DNA from: Actinokineospora enzanensis DSM 44649
GTDB lineage: Bacteria > Actinomycetota > Actinomycetes > Mycobacteriales > Pseudonocardiaceae
DNA: 64,000 bases
Reading direction: 5' to 3'
Assembly (NCBI RefSeq): GCF_000374445.1
Contig: NZ_KB894419.1
Coordinates: 88,051 to 152,050 of the forward strand
Numbering within the stretch: the stretch's first letter is position 1; the number at the start of each line of letters is the position of its first letter. Made by a program: the position numbers and the translations under genes. Below are positions 43,027 through 51,367 of the stretch, piece by piece. A model generated the notes under the pieces. It was not told the origin of the DNA, made no database searches, and saw only the letters and a list, made by a program, of their open reading frames with translations.

Positions 43027-43727
43027 GCCGTGCTCACATCCCCGACGACAACGGTCACGTTGTCCCGTGCCCCGGCCGCGCAGGCGGCTTGGACAAGGGT
43101 GTCCGCGCACATCGCGGGTTTCGCTGATCGGAGTGCGGCCAGCAGGTTCCACAGCTCCTGGCCGACCGCGTTGGTCAGGCCGTCAGTGCACAGCACATAC
43201 CGGTTCCCACGAACCGCCGTCCGCTCCCACAGGTCCGGCCGCACCACCGGCTCCAGCCCGATCGCCCGTACCAGTGCCGATCGGTTCGGGTGTCGGGCGC
43301 CTTCCTCCTCGGTCAGGTGCCCGGCCGCGACCAGTTCCAGGCCCAGTGTGTGTGGCCGTGTCAGCAGTTCCATCGACTCCGCCGTCTGCACGATGGTGAC
43401 GCTGTCGCCGACATGTGCCCCGCGCACCACCCAGCGCCCACGGCCCTTGGTCAGGATGGCCACGTCCAGGGTCGAGCCCATCCCCGCGGTCGCGGGATCG
43501 GTCTCGGCGTGCCGCCTGACCAGGTCGTTCGCCGCCGCGACGAGGAGTTCGGGGGAGTCGCCGCCGGTGGTCGACACCGCTTGCACGGACAGGGCGGAGG
43601 CCACGTCGCCCGCCGGGGCGCCGCCGACGCCGTCCGCGACCGCCAGGTGGTGGCGGGTGGCGTGCCAGGCGTCCTGGTTGGTGTCGCGGGCGCCGAGGGC
43701 GTTCGCGGTCGCCGAGGTGAAGATCAT
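43014..43727 (-). CDS. PP2C-type Ser/Thr protein phosphatase
   Basis: A 237-residue phosphatase with the PPM motifs: RDTNQDAWHA, LAVADGVGGAPAGDVAS (metal-binding DGVGG), VVRGAHVGDSVTIVQ, YVLCTDGLTNAVGQE and GARDNVTVVVGDVS. It would remove phosphate from Ser/Thr kinase targets using two metal ions. ATG 43727 or GTG 43736 is the start. It is upstream of and coupled to the FHA-like gene. Confidence 0.9.
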   Translation of the reverse strand: MIFTSATANALGARDTNQDAWHATRHHLAVADGVGGAPAGDVASALSVQAVSTTGGDSPELLVAAANDLVRRHAETDPATAGMGSTLDVAILTKGRGRWVVRGAHVGDSVTIVQTAESMELLTRPHTLGLELVAAGHLTEEEGARHPNRSALVRAIGLEPVVRPDLWERTAVRGNRYVLCTDGLTNAVGQELWNLLAALRSAKPAMCADTLVQAACAAGARDNVTVVVGDVSTAWLN

Positions 43728-43780
43728 GCTCGCCACCGTGCCCGGTCCCGGTCGGGAACGGCAGAGAGAGCCCTCACCCC

Positions 43781-44416
43781 TCAGTCGTGCGGGTGCAGCG
43801 GGAAGCCGCCGCCGATACCGCGCCAGGCGAGGTTCGAGATCAGGCTGATGGCCTCGTCCTTGTCCAGCACCCGGTTGTCGGCCAGCCACGCGCGCGCGGC
43901 CACCTGGCTGGCGCCGACCAGGCCGACCGCGAGCAGACGGGCGCGAGTCTCATCCAGGCTGGCGTCCGCGGTGATGGTGGCGGTGATCGCGTCCACGCTG
44001 GCGCTGGTGGCCCGCTCGATGGCCTCGTGCACCAGCGGCTCGCCGCGCAGGTCCGACTCGAAGACCAGGCGGAACGCCTGGCTCTCGCCGTCGACGAAGT
44101 CGAAGTAGGCGCCGACCGCGTTGCGTACTCGCAGCTTGTTGTCGGTGGTCGACTCCATCGCCTCGGTCACCCGGCGGACCAGCTCGTCCACGTGCTTGTC
44201 CAGCAGCGCCATGTACAGCTCAAGCTTGCCCGGGAAGTGCTGGTAGAGGACCGGCTTGCTGACGCCTGCCCGCTCGGCGATCTCGTCCATGCCCGCGGCG
44301 TGGTAGCCGTTGGCCGCGAACACGTCCTGGGCGGCGGCGAGCAGCTGGGCGCGCCGGGCCGTGCGGGGCAACCTGGCCCCACGGCCGGTCGCGTGCGACT
44401 GGATCGTCTCGGACAT
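43781..44416 (-). CDS. TetR family regulator (Rv3208-like)
   Basis: A 211-residue regulator. The DNA-binding part is RRAQLLAAAQDVFAANGYH and MDEIAERAGVSKPVLYQHFP; the rest is the helical ligand domain. From memory it matches mycobacterial Rv3208, which also lies near moeZ, DUF3107 and rhlE homologues. ATG 44416 has GGAGAGG upstream. It is divergent from the alpha/beta hydrolase gene, 188 bases away, a possible target. Confidence 0.88.
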   Translation of the reverse strand: MSETIQSHATGRGARLPRTARRAQLLAAAQDVFAANGYHAAGMDEIAERAGVSKPVLYQHFPGKLELYMALLDKHVDELVRRVTEAMESTTDNKLRVRNAVGAYFDFVDGESQAFRLVFESDLRGEPLVHEAIERATSASVDAITATITADASLDETRARLLAVGLVGASQVAARAWLADNRVLDKDEAISLISNLAWRGIGGGFPLHPHD

Positions 44417-44604
44417 CGCCTCTCCACCCTCGTTGCTCGCGTCGTTCGGGCCAGGATCGCCAACCCGCGCGGGTGGTTCGACCATAACTCGCCGGTATCC
44501 CCGTTCGGGGCACCTTCACTTCACGAACGTGCTCCCGGTCAAGTATCCAGTGTGGCGGCGAATACACCACGGCGAGGCCTGGAAAACGGATGCACACTGG
44601 ACCG

Positions 44605-45597
44605 ATGACACTCGCCACCGGCTCCAGATCCGGCACCCGGGCCCCACTCACCCGGGTGCCTCTCTCCACCGCCGAGATACCGGCGGTCGACCCGGCCCGG
44701 CAGCCCTGGCCGGGCGAGGTCATCGAGTCCGCCGGGGTGCGGCTGCACGTGCGGCGGACGCCGGGGGAGGGGCCGGTCACCGCGGTCTACGTGCACGGGC
44801 TCGGCGGGTCGGCGACGAACTGGACCGACCTGGCCGCCGGGCTGGCCGGGCGCGCCCCGGGCATCGCGGTCGACCTGCCCGGGTTCGGCCGCACCGAGCC
44901 GCCGGAGGGCTACACCTACGCGCTGGACGCCCATGCCGACGTGCTGGCGACCTGGCTGCGCGGCCTGGACCTCGGGCCGGTGCACCTGCTGGGCAACTCC
45001 ATGGGCGGCGCCATCGCCGTGTTGCTCGCCGCCCGCAACCCGGACCTGGTGCGCACGCTCACCCTGGTGTCGCCTGCCGTGCCCGACCTGCGGCCGCTGG
45101 TCAGCCGCATCTCCGACCGGCGCATCCCGCTGGCGTTCCTGCCGGTCGTCGGCCCCAGGGTGCGCCGCAGCCTGGCCATGCTGACCCCGCACGAGCGGGC
45201 GCTGCAGATGCTCAACCTCTGCTACGCCGACCCGGCCTCTGTCTCCCCGGACCAGCTGGCCGTGGCCACCGCCGAGTACGCCGAGCGGGCCGGGCAGCGC
45301 TGGGCTGGTCCCGCACTGGCGCTGAGCACGGTCGGGCTGATCCGCGCCTGGTTCACCACCGGCGTGCGGTCGCTGTGGCGGGCGGTGCGGCAGGTGCAGG
45401 CGCCGACGCTGGTGATCTGGGGCAGTGACGACCGGCTGATGACGGTGCGCAAGGCCCCGCGCACCGCCCGGCTGATCCCGCGGGCCCGGCTGCTGGTGCT
45501 GCCGCGCACCGGGCACGTCGCCCAGATGGAGCGCCCCACCACGGTGGCACGCGCGGTGCTCGGGCTGTGGGAGGCGGTCGACGACGACCGGTGGTAA
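44605..45597 (+). CDS. Alpha/beta hydrolase
   Basis: A 330-residue hydrolase. VYVHGLGGSATNWTDLA holds the oxyanion-hole region, LLGNSMGGAIAVLLA the nucleophile serine, WGSDDRLMTVRKA the acid and LPRTGHVAQMERP the histidine. Substrate unknown; lipase or esterase activity is likely. ATG 44605 or ATG 44590 can be the start. Confidence 0.87.
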   Translation: MTLATGSRSGTRAPLTRVPLSTAEIPAVDPARQPWPGEVIESAGVRLHVRRTPGEGPVTAVYVHGLGGSATNWTDLAAGLAGRAPGIAVDLPGFGRTEPPEGYTYALDAHADVLATWLRGLDLGPVHLLGNSMGGAIAVLLAARNPDLVRTLTLVSPAVPDLRPLVSRISDRRIPLAFLPVVGPRVRRSLAMLTPHERALQMLNLCYADPASVSPDQLAVATAEYAERAGQRWAGPALALSTVGLIRAWFTTGVRSLWRAVRQVQAPTLVIWGSDDRLMTVRKAPRTARLIPRARLLVLPRTGHVAQMERPTTVARAVLGLWEAVDDDRW

Positions 45598-45681
45598 GCC
45601 CGCGGGCGAGCACGCCACGCCGAAGGCACCCCGGCGAGCACCATCGGGTACAGCTCTACGTGATGTGGCACCCTGGGGCCC

Positions 45682-46734
45682 GTGAGCCGAATGACGCAAG
45701 GCGAGCCGGACACGGCCACCGGGTCGTCACGCTCCGCAGCCGACGCGCGTGCCGCCGACCGGAGAACCGGCAGACGGACCAAGGGCGAGCCGCTCACCGC
45801 GTCCTGGTCGCCGGAGCGGCCGAGACCCCGGCGCAGGCGCGGCATCCTGGCCACCTACGGCTGGCGGCTGTACGCGGTGCCGGTGCTGATCGCGGTCACC
45901 GGCCTGGTCGTCTACCAGACCGCGGCGGAGAAGGTCGAGCCGCAGGTCCAAGCCGCCGCGAACACCGCGACCAACGGTGACGTGAACCCGGTCGCGGAGA
46001 ACCAGGAGGAGGGCGGGCCGGACGCCACCGAGCGCCCCGCCGCCCCGGTCGACCTGCACATCCCCACCGCCGAGCTGCCCAACGGCGGCCCGTTCACGCA
46101 GGCGGGCAAGGGCACCTGGCACCCGGTGCCGGGCAGCGGCCCCCGGGTCGGCACCGGCCCGAAGTTCTACACCTACGTCGTCGAGGTCGAGGACGGTCTC
46201 GACCCGTCCTCCTTCGGCGGCGATGAGGCGTTCGGCACACTCATCGACCAGACCCTGGCCGACCCGCGCGGCTGGACCGGCCTTGGCGAGATCTCCGTGC
46301 AGCGGGTCGCCCCGGACTTCCCCAACCCCAGCTTCCGGGTCAGCCTGACCAGCCCGGACACCGCGCACCTCGACACCAAGTGCGGCTACTCGATCAAGTA
46401 CGAGTCCTCCTGCTACCGGTCGAGCGAGAAGCGCGTGATGATCAACCTGGCGCGCTGGGTGCGCGGCGCGGTCGCCTTCGGCGGCGACATGCTGACCTAC
46501 CGCCAGTACGCGATCAACCACGAGATCGGCCACGCGTTCCGCAACGGCCACGTCGGCTGCCCGCAGCAGGGCGCGCTGGCGCCGGTGATGATGCAGCAGA
46601 GCTTCGGCGTGTCCAACGACTACGTGGCCCAGCTCAACCAGGCCGCGGGCAACCGCGCCGACCCGGTCCGCGCGGACGGCATGGTGTGCAGGCCCAACGC
46701 CTGGCCGAACCCGCAGGCGACTCCCCCGGCCTGA
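45682..46734 (+). CDS. DUF3152 membrane-anchored metalloprotease-like protein
   Basis: A 350-residue protein with one membrane helix (YGWRLYAVPVLIAVTGLVVY, residues about 58-76) and an outside domain. NHEIGHAFRNGHVGCP is a HExGHxxGxxH zinc site of metzincin type, and four cysteines (CGYS, SCYR, GCPQ, VCRP) can form disulfides. Mycobacterial Rv3207c is similar and lies beside moeZ. The target is unknown. GTG 45682 is the start; ATG 45691 is nearby. Confidence 0.85.
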   Translation: MSRMTQGEPDTATGSSRSAADARAADRRTGRRTKGEPLTASWSPERPRPRRRRGILATYGWRLYAVPVLIAVTGLVVYQTAAEKVEPQVQAAANTATNGDVNPVAENQEEGGPDATERPAAPVDLHIPTAELPNGGPFTQAGKGTWHPVPGSGPRVGTGPKFYTYVVEVEDGLDPSSFGGDEAFGTLIDQTLADPRGWTGLGEISVQRVAPDFPNPSFRVSLTSPDTAHLDTKCGYSIKYESSCYRSSEKRVMINLARWVRGAVAFGGDMLTYRQYAINHEIGHAFRNGHVGCPQQGALAPVMMQQSFGVSNDYVAQLNQAAGNRADPVRADGMVCRPNAWPNPQATPPA

Positions 46735-46860
46735 CCAGGCGCGGACGCCAGGAGACCGGACGCACACCTCCCGGATCCTGGGAACCGGGAAGACCCAGGT
46801 GGGATCCCGGTGTTGCATCGGAGGAGAATCGGGCACACATCCGTGTTGTAGGAGGAGCCG

Positions 46861-48039
46861 ATGCCAGGCAGTTTGCCGCCGCTCGTCGAGCCGGCGCAGG
46901 AGCTGACCAAGGACGAGGTGGCCCGGTACAGCCGCCACCTCATCATCCCGGACGTGGGGATGGACGGGCAGAAGCGCCTGAAGAACGCCAAGGTGCTGGT
47001 GGTCGGCGCGGGCGGGCTGGGCAGCCCGGCGCTGCTCTACCTGGCCGCCGCGGGCGTTGGCACGCTGGGGATCGTCGACTTCGACGTGGTGGACGAGTCC
47101 AACCTGCAGCGGCAGGTCATCCACGGCCAGTCCGACGTCGGCAAGGCCAAGGCCGTCTCGGCGCAGGAGTCGATCGCGGAGATCAACCCGCTGGTCGAGG
47201 TGATCCTGCACCAGGAGCACCTCAACTCCACCAACGCGCTGGAGATCTTCCGCGACTACGACCTGATCCTGGACGGCACCGACAACTTCGCCACCAGGTA
47301 CCTGGTCAACGACGCCGCGGTGCTGCTGGGCAAGCCGTACGTCTGGGGGTCGATCTTCCGGTTCGAGGGCCAGGTCAGCGTGTTCTGGGAGAACGCGCCC
47401 AACGGCCAGGGCCTCAACTACCGCGACCTCTACCCCGAGCCGCCGCCGCCCGGGATGGTCCCGTCCTGCGCCGAGGGCGGCGTGCTCGGCGTGCTGTGCG
47501 CGTCCATCGGGTCGGTCATGGTGACCGAGGCGATCAAGCTGCTGACCGGCATCGGTGAGCCGCTGCTCGGTCGGCTGATGGTCTACGACGCGCTGGAGAT
47601 GTCGTACCGCACCATCAAGATCCGCAAGGACCCGGAGACCAAGCCGATCGAGGGCCTGATCGACTACGACGCGTTCTGCGGCGTGGTCAGCGAGGACGCG
47701 CAGAGCGCGGCGGCGGGCAACACGATCACCCCGCGCGAGCTCAAGGACAAGTTCGACCGGGGCGACGTGTTCACCCTGGTCGACGTGCGCGAGCCGGGCG
47801 AGTACGAGATCGTGCGCATCGAGGGCTCGGTGCTGATCCCGAAGGATCGGATCCTGTCCGGCGAGGCGCTCGCCGAGCTGCCGCAGGACCGGCAGATCGT
47901 GCTGCACTGCAAGTCCGGTGCCCGCTCGGCGGAGGCGCTGGCGGCGCTGCACAAGGCGGGCTTCAAGGACGCCGTGCACGTCGGCGGCGGCGTGCTGGGC
48001 TGGGCCAGGGACGTGGACACCAGCCTGCCCACGTACTGA
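46861..48039 (+). CDS. moeZ: Adenylyltransferase/sulfurtransferase MoeZ (E1-like plus rhodanese)
   Basis: A 392-residue two-domain protein. The ThiF/MoeB domain has YSRHLIIPDVGMDGQKRL, the nucleotide loop VVGAGGLGSPALLYLAAAGV and DGTDNFATRYLVND. The rhodanese domain (residues about 290-390) has the active-site loop LHCKSGARSAEAL with its persulfide cysteine. It adenylates and thiolates sulfur carrier proteins for molybdopterin, thiamine and cysteine synthesis. GGAGG is upstream of ATG 46861. A perfect palindrome follows the stop. Confidence 0.92.
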   Translation: MPGSLPPLVEPAQELTKDEVARYSRHLIIPDVGMDGQKRLKNAKVLVVGAGGLGSPALLYLAAAGVGTLGIVDFDVVDESNLQRQVIHGQSDVGKAKAVSAQESIAEINPLVEVILHQEHLNSTNALEIFRDYDLILDGTDNFATRYLVNDAAVLLGKPYVWGSIFRFEGQVSVFWENAPNGQGLNYRDLYPEPPPPGMVPSCAEGGVLGVLCASIGSVMVTEAIKLLTGIGEPLLGRLMVYDALEMSYRTIKIRKDPETKPIEGLIDYDAFCGVVSEDAQSAAAGNTITPRELKDKFDRGDVFTLVDVREPGEYEIVRIEGSVLIPKDRILSGEALAELPQDRQIVLHCKSGARSAEALAALHKAGFKDAVHVGGGVLGWARDVDTSLPTY

Positions 48040-48051
48040 TCTTCGGCTGAT

Positions 48052-48083
48052 CCTCGGGGCCCGTGCGCGCACGGGCCCCGAGG
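48052..48083 (+). terminator. Perfect palindrome after moeZ
   Basis: A 16-base arm (CCTCGGGGCCCGTGCG) and its exact complement with no spacer, 13 bases after the moeZ stop. As RNA it folds into a very stable hairpin. Confidence 0.8.
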
Positions 48084-48121
48084 CGTACCAGGACCCTCCG
48101 AACACGACGGAGCCGAACACG

Positions 48122-48160
48122 CCGGAGGGCCGCCGTCCACAGCGGACAGCGGCCCTCCGG
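48122..48160. terminator. Hairpin at the 3' end of the DUF3107 gene
   Basis: CCGGAGGGCCGC (48122-48133) pairs exactly with 48149-48160; GTCC/GGAC inside the loop can extend it. It lies 12 bases past the stop of the minus-strand DUF3107 gene and also behind moeZ, so it may act in both directions. Confidence 0.7.
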
Positions 48161-48171
48161 GATGGTTCGGG

Positions 48172-48396
48172 TCAGCGGGCGAAGCCGACCTTGCGCGCGT
48201 CCGCGCCGCCGATCTCCACATAGGCCACCCGGGCCGTGGGCACGATGAACCGCTTGCCCTTGTCGTCGACCAGGGTGAGCTGGCCCTGCTGGTTCCTCAG
48301 GGCATCGGCGACCAGGGCCTCGACCTCGTCAGGAGTCAGCGAGCTGTTGAGCACGAGCTCCCGCGCGGTGTCCGCGACACCGATCTTGACCTCCAC
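48172..48396 (-). CDS. DUF3107 family protein
   Basis: A 74-residue protein: EVKIGVADTARELVLNSSLT, DEVEALVADALRN and VPTARVAYVEIGGADARKVG. It covers the DUF3107 family (mycobacterial Rv3208A), function unknown. GTG 48396 has GGAGG six bases upstream. Confidence 0.88.
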   Translation of the reverse strand: MEVKIGVADTARELVLNSSLTPDEVEALVADALRNQQGQLTLVDDKGKRFIVPTARVAYVEIGGADARKVGFAR

Positions 48397-48678
48397 GCCG
48401 ACCTCCGGGCTCGAATCCGAAACGTTCCAAACTGAAGGCTAGTCGAGCACACCACTCGAAACCGCGCAGGGGCGCAGCGCGTTCACCCACCGCGAACTCG
48501 CGTTGCCTTATCCCACCACCCGCCCCCTCATCCCCGCCCGGCATCGTCCCCGGCTTTGGGCGCGCACCTTGGCTCAGTCCGGCGCGGCCAGGGTGCACAG
48601 ACGCAGTGGTGGGCCATGCTGAACCAGCCGTGAGGTGCGGACCGCGGGCTTGTGGAGGGAGCGTTCTGGGTCGCACCA
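48397..48678. other. Intergenic stretch with an interspersed repeat
   Basis: No gene is seen in these 282 bases. They hold the repeat copy at 48511-48557 and, at the far end, the 18-base sequence GGGTCGCACCACTAGCCC that overlaps the stop of the ferritin-like gene and recurs near 4.88 kb. Confidence 0.5.
48511..48557. repeat. Interspersed intergenic repeat, copy 2
   Basis: Nearly identical to 9297-9345, same orientation. It lies 120 bases past the 3' end of the minus-strand ferritin-like gene. Confidence 0.6.
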
Positions 48679-49350
48679 CTAGCCCAAGCCCAGGGCGTTC
48701 ATGCGCTTGCCGTGTTGTTGCTGGAGGCGGCGGAAGAGGGCGGCGATACCGGACAGGTCGCCGGTGCCCGCCACGATCAGTTCGGACAGTCCGTCGCGCT
48801 CGGCGACCACGTACTGCGCCTGGGTGAGGGCCTCGCCGAGCAGCCGCCGCCCCCACAGGGCCAGCCGGTCGCGGACCGTGCGGTCGCGGTCGATCGCGGC
48901 GGTGACCTCGCGCTCGGCGAAGGCCGAGTGCCCGGTGTCCGCGAGCACCTCCAGCACCAGCAGCTTGGTGTCCTCGTCCAGCCAGGACCCGATCTCGCGG
49001 TAGAAGTCGGCGGCCAGTCCGTCGCCGACATAGGCCTTGACCAGCGACTCCAGCCAGGAGCGTGGCGCGGTGGAGACGTGCCAGGTGTCGATCGGGGCGA
49101 TGAACGGGGCGATCGCGTCCTCGATCCGCACTCCGTGCTCGGCCAGGTACTTGTCGATCTTGGCGTAGTGCGCCATCTCGGCCGCCGCCATCTCCGACAG
49201 CGCGGCCCGGCCGGACACCGTCGGCGCCGACCTGGCGTCCTCGGCCAGCCGGTCGAACGCCGACAGCTCGCCGTAGGCGAGCACCCCGAGCAGGTCCACC
49301 ACCCCGGCCGAAAGCCTGCCCCCGGACACTCCCGACACCGCGTTCTCCAT
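48679..49350 (-). CDS. Ferritin-like fold protein (MiaE-like)
   Basis: A 223-residue all-helical protein. [39 protein letters not shown] and [17 protein letters not shown] show the spaced Glu and ExxH pairs of a diiron ferritin-like site. Mycobacterial Rv3210c lies in the same place. Related MiaE proteins hydroxylate tRNA; the substrate here is not known. It is divergent from rhlE. Its stop lies within an 18-base sequence repeated elsewhere. Confidence 0.8.
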   Translation of the reverse strand: MENAVSGVSGGRLSAGVVDLLGVLAYGELSAFDRLAEDARSAPTVSGRAALSEMAAAEMAHYAKIDKYLAEHGVRIEDAIAPFIAPIDTWHVSTAPRSWLESLVKAYVGDGLAADFYREIGSWLDEDTKLLVLEVLADTGHSAFAEREVTAAIDRDRTVRDRLALWGRRLLGEALTQAQYVVAERDGLSELIVAGTGDLSGIAALFRRLQQQHGKRMNALGLG

Positions 49351-49674
49351 GGTTGGCAGCGTATCCGGAGGCTGTCGCGGGTAGACTCGCCAGGACGCCT
49401 GGCCAATCCCCCGCGCGAGCGGGCGGCGCCGGGCTACCGGCAAGACCTCGGGAAACACCGCGGGCACCTCCGCCCGCGGACCGAGCGAGAGGGTGCGCGC
49501 CTACCTCGCAGGCCCTCCCGCGCCCCATCCGGACCTGTCGAGTCCGGGGCGGACGGCGCGGTCGAGAAGGGCCCTCCAGGGCAGTGCGCGCTGGTACGAG
49601 AGAGGCTGATCACCCTGACGCAGGACAACACCGCGGGCGGCGACACCGCCGCGCGCGCCGACGAGCTGGACCCG

Positions 49675-51363
49675 GTGACGCTGGAGCACAGCGAGGCCGG
49701 GCTCCCCGAGAGCGACACCTCGCACCCGCTCACCGCGGGTGCCTCGGTCAACCCGGACGCGCCCACGTTCGCCGAGCTCGGGGTCAAGGAGGAGATCGTG
49801 CGCGCGCTCGTCGAGGCGGGCATCGAGCGCACCTTCGCCATCCAGGAGCTGACGCTGCCGCTGGCGCTGGCGGGCGAGGACCTGATCGGGCAGGCCCGCA
49901 CCGGCACCGGCAAGACGCTGGGCTTCGGCGTGCCGCTGCTGCAGCGGGCGGCCACCCCGGGCGACGGCACCCCACAGGCACTGGTCGTGGTGCCGACCCG
50001 CGAGCTGTGCCTGCAGGTCACCGCCGACCTGCGGGACGCGGGCAAGCACCTGGGCGTGCGCGTGCTCGCCATCTACGGCGGCCGCCCGTACGAGCCGCAG
50101 GTGGCCGCGCTGCGCAAGGGCGTGGACATCGTCGTCGGCACCCCCGGCCGGTTGCTGGACCTGGCCGAGCAGAAGCACCTGGTGCTGGGCAAGGTCAGCG
50201 GCCTGGTGCTCGACGAGGCCGACGAGATGCTCGATCTGGGCTTCCTGCCGGATATCGAGCGCATCCTGCGGATGGTCCCCGACCAGCGGCAGACGATGCT
50301 GTTCTCGGCCACCATGCCGGGCCCGATCATCACCCTGGCCCGCACGTTCCTCACCCAGCCCACGCACATCCGGGCCGAGGAGAACGACGCCAGCGCGGTG
50401 CACGAGCGCACCGAGCAGTTCGTCTACCGGGCGCACTCGCTGGACAAGGTTGAGGTGGTGGCCCGCTCGCTGCAGGCCGAGGGCCGCGGCTTGACGATGA
50501 TCTTCACCCGGACCAAGCGGACCGCGCAGAAGGTGGCCGACGAGCTGACCGAGCGCGGGTTCGCCGCTGGCGCGGTGCACGGTGACCTGGGCCAGGGCGC
50601 CCGTGAGCAGGCGCTGCGCGCGTTCCGCTCTGGCAAGGTCGACGTGCTGGTGTGCACCGACGTGGCCGCGCGCGGCATCGACGTGACCGATGTCACGCAC
50701 GTGATCAACTACCAGTGCCCGGAGGACGAGAAGACCTACGTGCACCGGATCGGCCGCACCGGCCGGGCAGGCAAGACCGGCGTGGCGATCACCCTGGTCG
50801 ACTGGGACGAGGAGGCGCGCTGGAAGGCGATCAGCGACGCGCTCGGCCTGGACCGGCCCGCGCCGGTGGAGACCTACTCCACCTCCGAGCACCTGTACGC
50901 CGACCTGGGTATCCCGGAGGGCTCCACGGGCAGGCTGCCGATCGGCAAGCGGACCAGGGCGGGTCTGGACGCCGAGCCGGAGGAGGACTTCGGCGGCAAG
51001 CGCCGCAACGGCGGCGCCTCCCGGTCCCGCCGGGTGCGGGCCACCGGGGCGGGCCGGGTCCGCACCGCAGAGGCCACGGCCAGCAGGCCCGCGAGCGACG
51101 AGGCGGGCGAGGGCGACAGCAGGCCGCGCAGGCGTCGTCGCCGTCGCGGCGGTGCCGAGGTCGGCGCCGAGGCCGGGCCGGACACCGGCACCGAGTCGGT
51201 GAGCCCGGTCGGTGCCAACCCGGCCCCGGCCGAGGACGCCGCGCAGGCCGACCGGCCCGCCCGGGTGCGGCGGCGCAGGCGGCGCTCCGGCGGCGGCGCG
51301 GGCGACGCGGCCACCGATTCCGGGACTCCCCACACGGGTGACACCTCGGGCAGCGCAGACTGA
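49675..51363 (+). CDS. rhlE: DEAD-box RNA helicase
   Basis: A helicase of about 562 residues. Q motif FAELGVKEEIVRALVEAGIE and IQELTLPLAL, Walker A ARTGTGKT (residue about 75), PTRELCLQV, TPGRLLDL, DEAD in VLDEADEMLDLGFLP (about 180), SAT, then RGIDVTDVTHVINY and YVHRIGRTGRAGKTG. The C-terminal 110 residues are a basic Arg/Gly tail (RRRRRR tracts), typical of RNA-binding helicases of actinobacteria. It unwinds structured RNA. The start is unclear: no ATG/GTG/TTG fits well before GTG 49675; a CTG at 49615 preceded by AGAGG is a possible non-standard start. Confidence 0.88.
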   Translation: MTLEHSEAGLPESDTSHPLTAGASVNPDAPTFAELGVKEEIVRALVEAGIERTFAIQELTLPLALAGEDLIGQARTGTGKTLGFGVPLLQRAATPGDGTPQALVVVPTRELCLQVTADLRDAGKHLGVRVLAIYGGRPYEPQVAALRKGVDIVVGTPGRLLDLAEQKHLVLGKVSGLVLDEADEMLDLGFLPDIERILRMVPDQRQTMLFSATMPGPIITLARTFLTQPTHIRAEENDASAVHERTEQFVYRAHSLDKVEVVARSLQAEGRGLTMIFTRTKRTAQKVADELTERGFAAGAVHGDLGQGAREQALRAFRSGKVDVLVCTDVAARGIDVTDVTHVINYQCPEDEKTYVHRIGRTGRAGKTGVAITLVDWDEEARWKAISDALGLDRPAPVETYSTSEHLYADLGIPEGSTGRLPIGKRTRAGLDAEPEEDFGGKRRNGGASRSRRVRATGAGRVRTAEATASRPASDEAGEGDSRPRRRRRRRGGAEVGAEAGPDTGTESVSPVGANPAPAEDAAQADRPARVRRRRRRSGGGAGDAATDSGTPHTGDTSGSAD

Positions 51364-51367
51364 CCGG

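Noticed and set aside
45727..48120. A minus-strand frame of 797 codons across DUF3152 and moeZ
   Set aside because: Antisense to two certain genes, with no recognisable motif.
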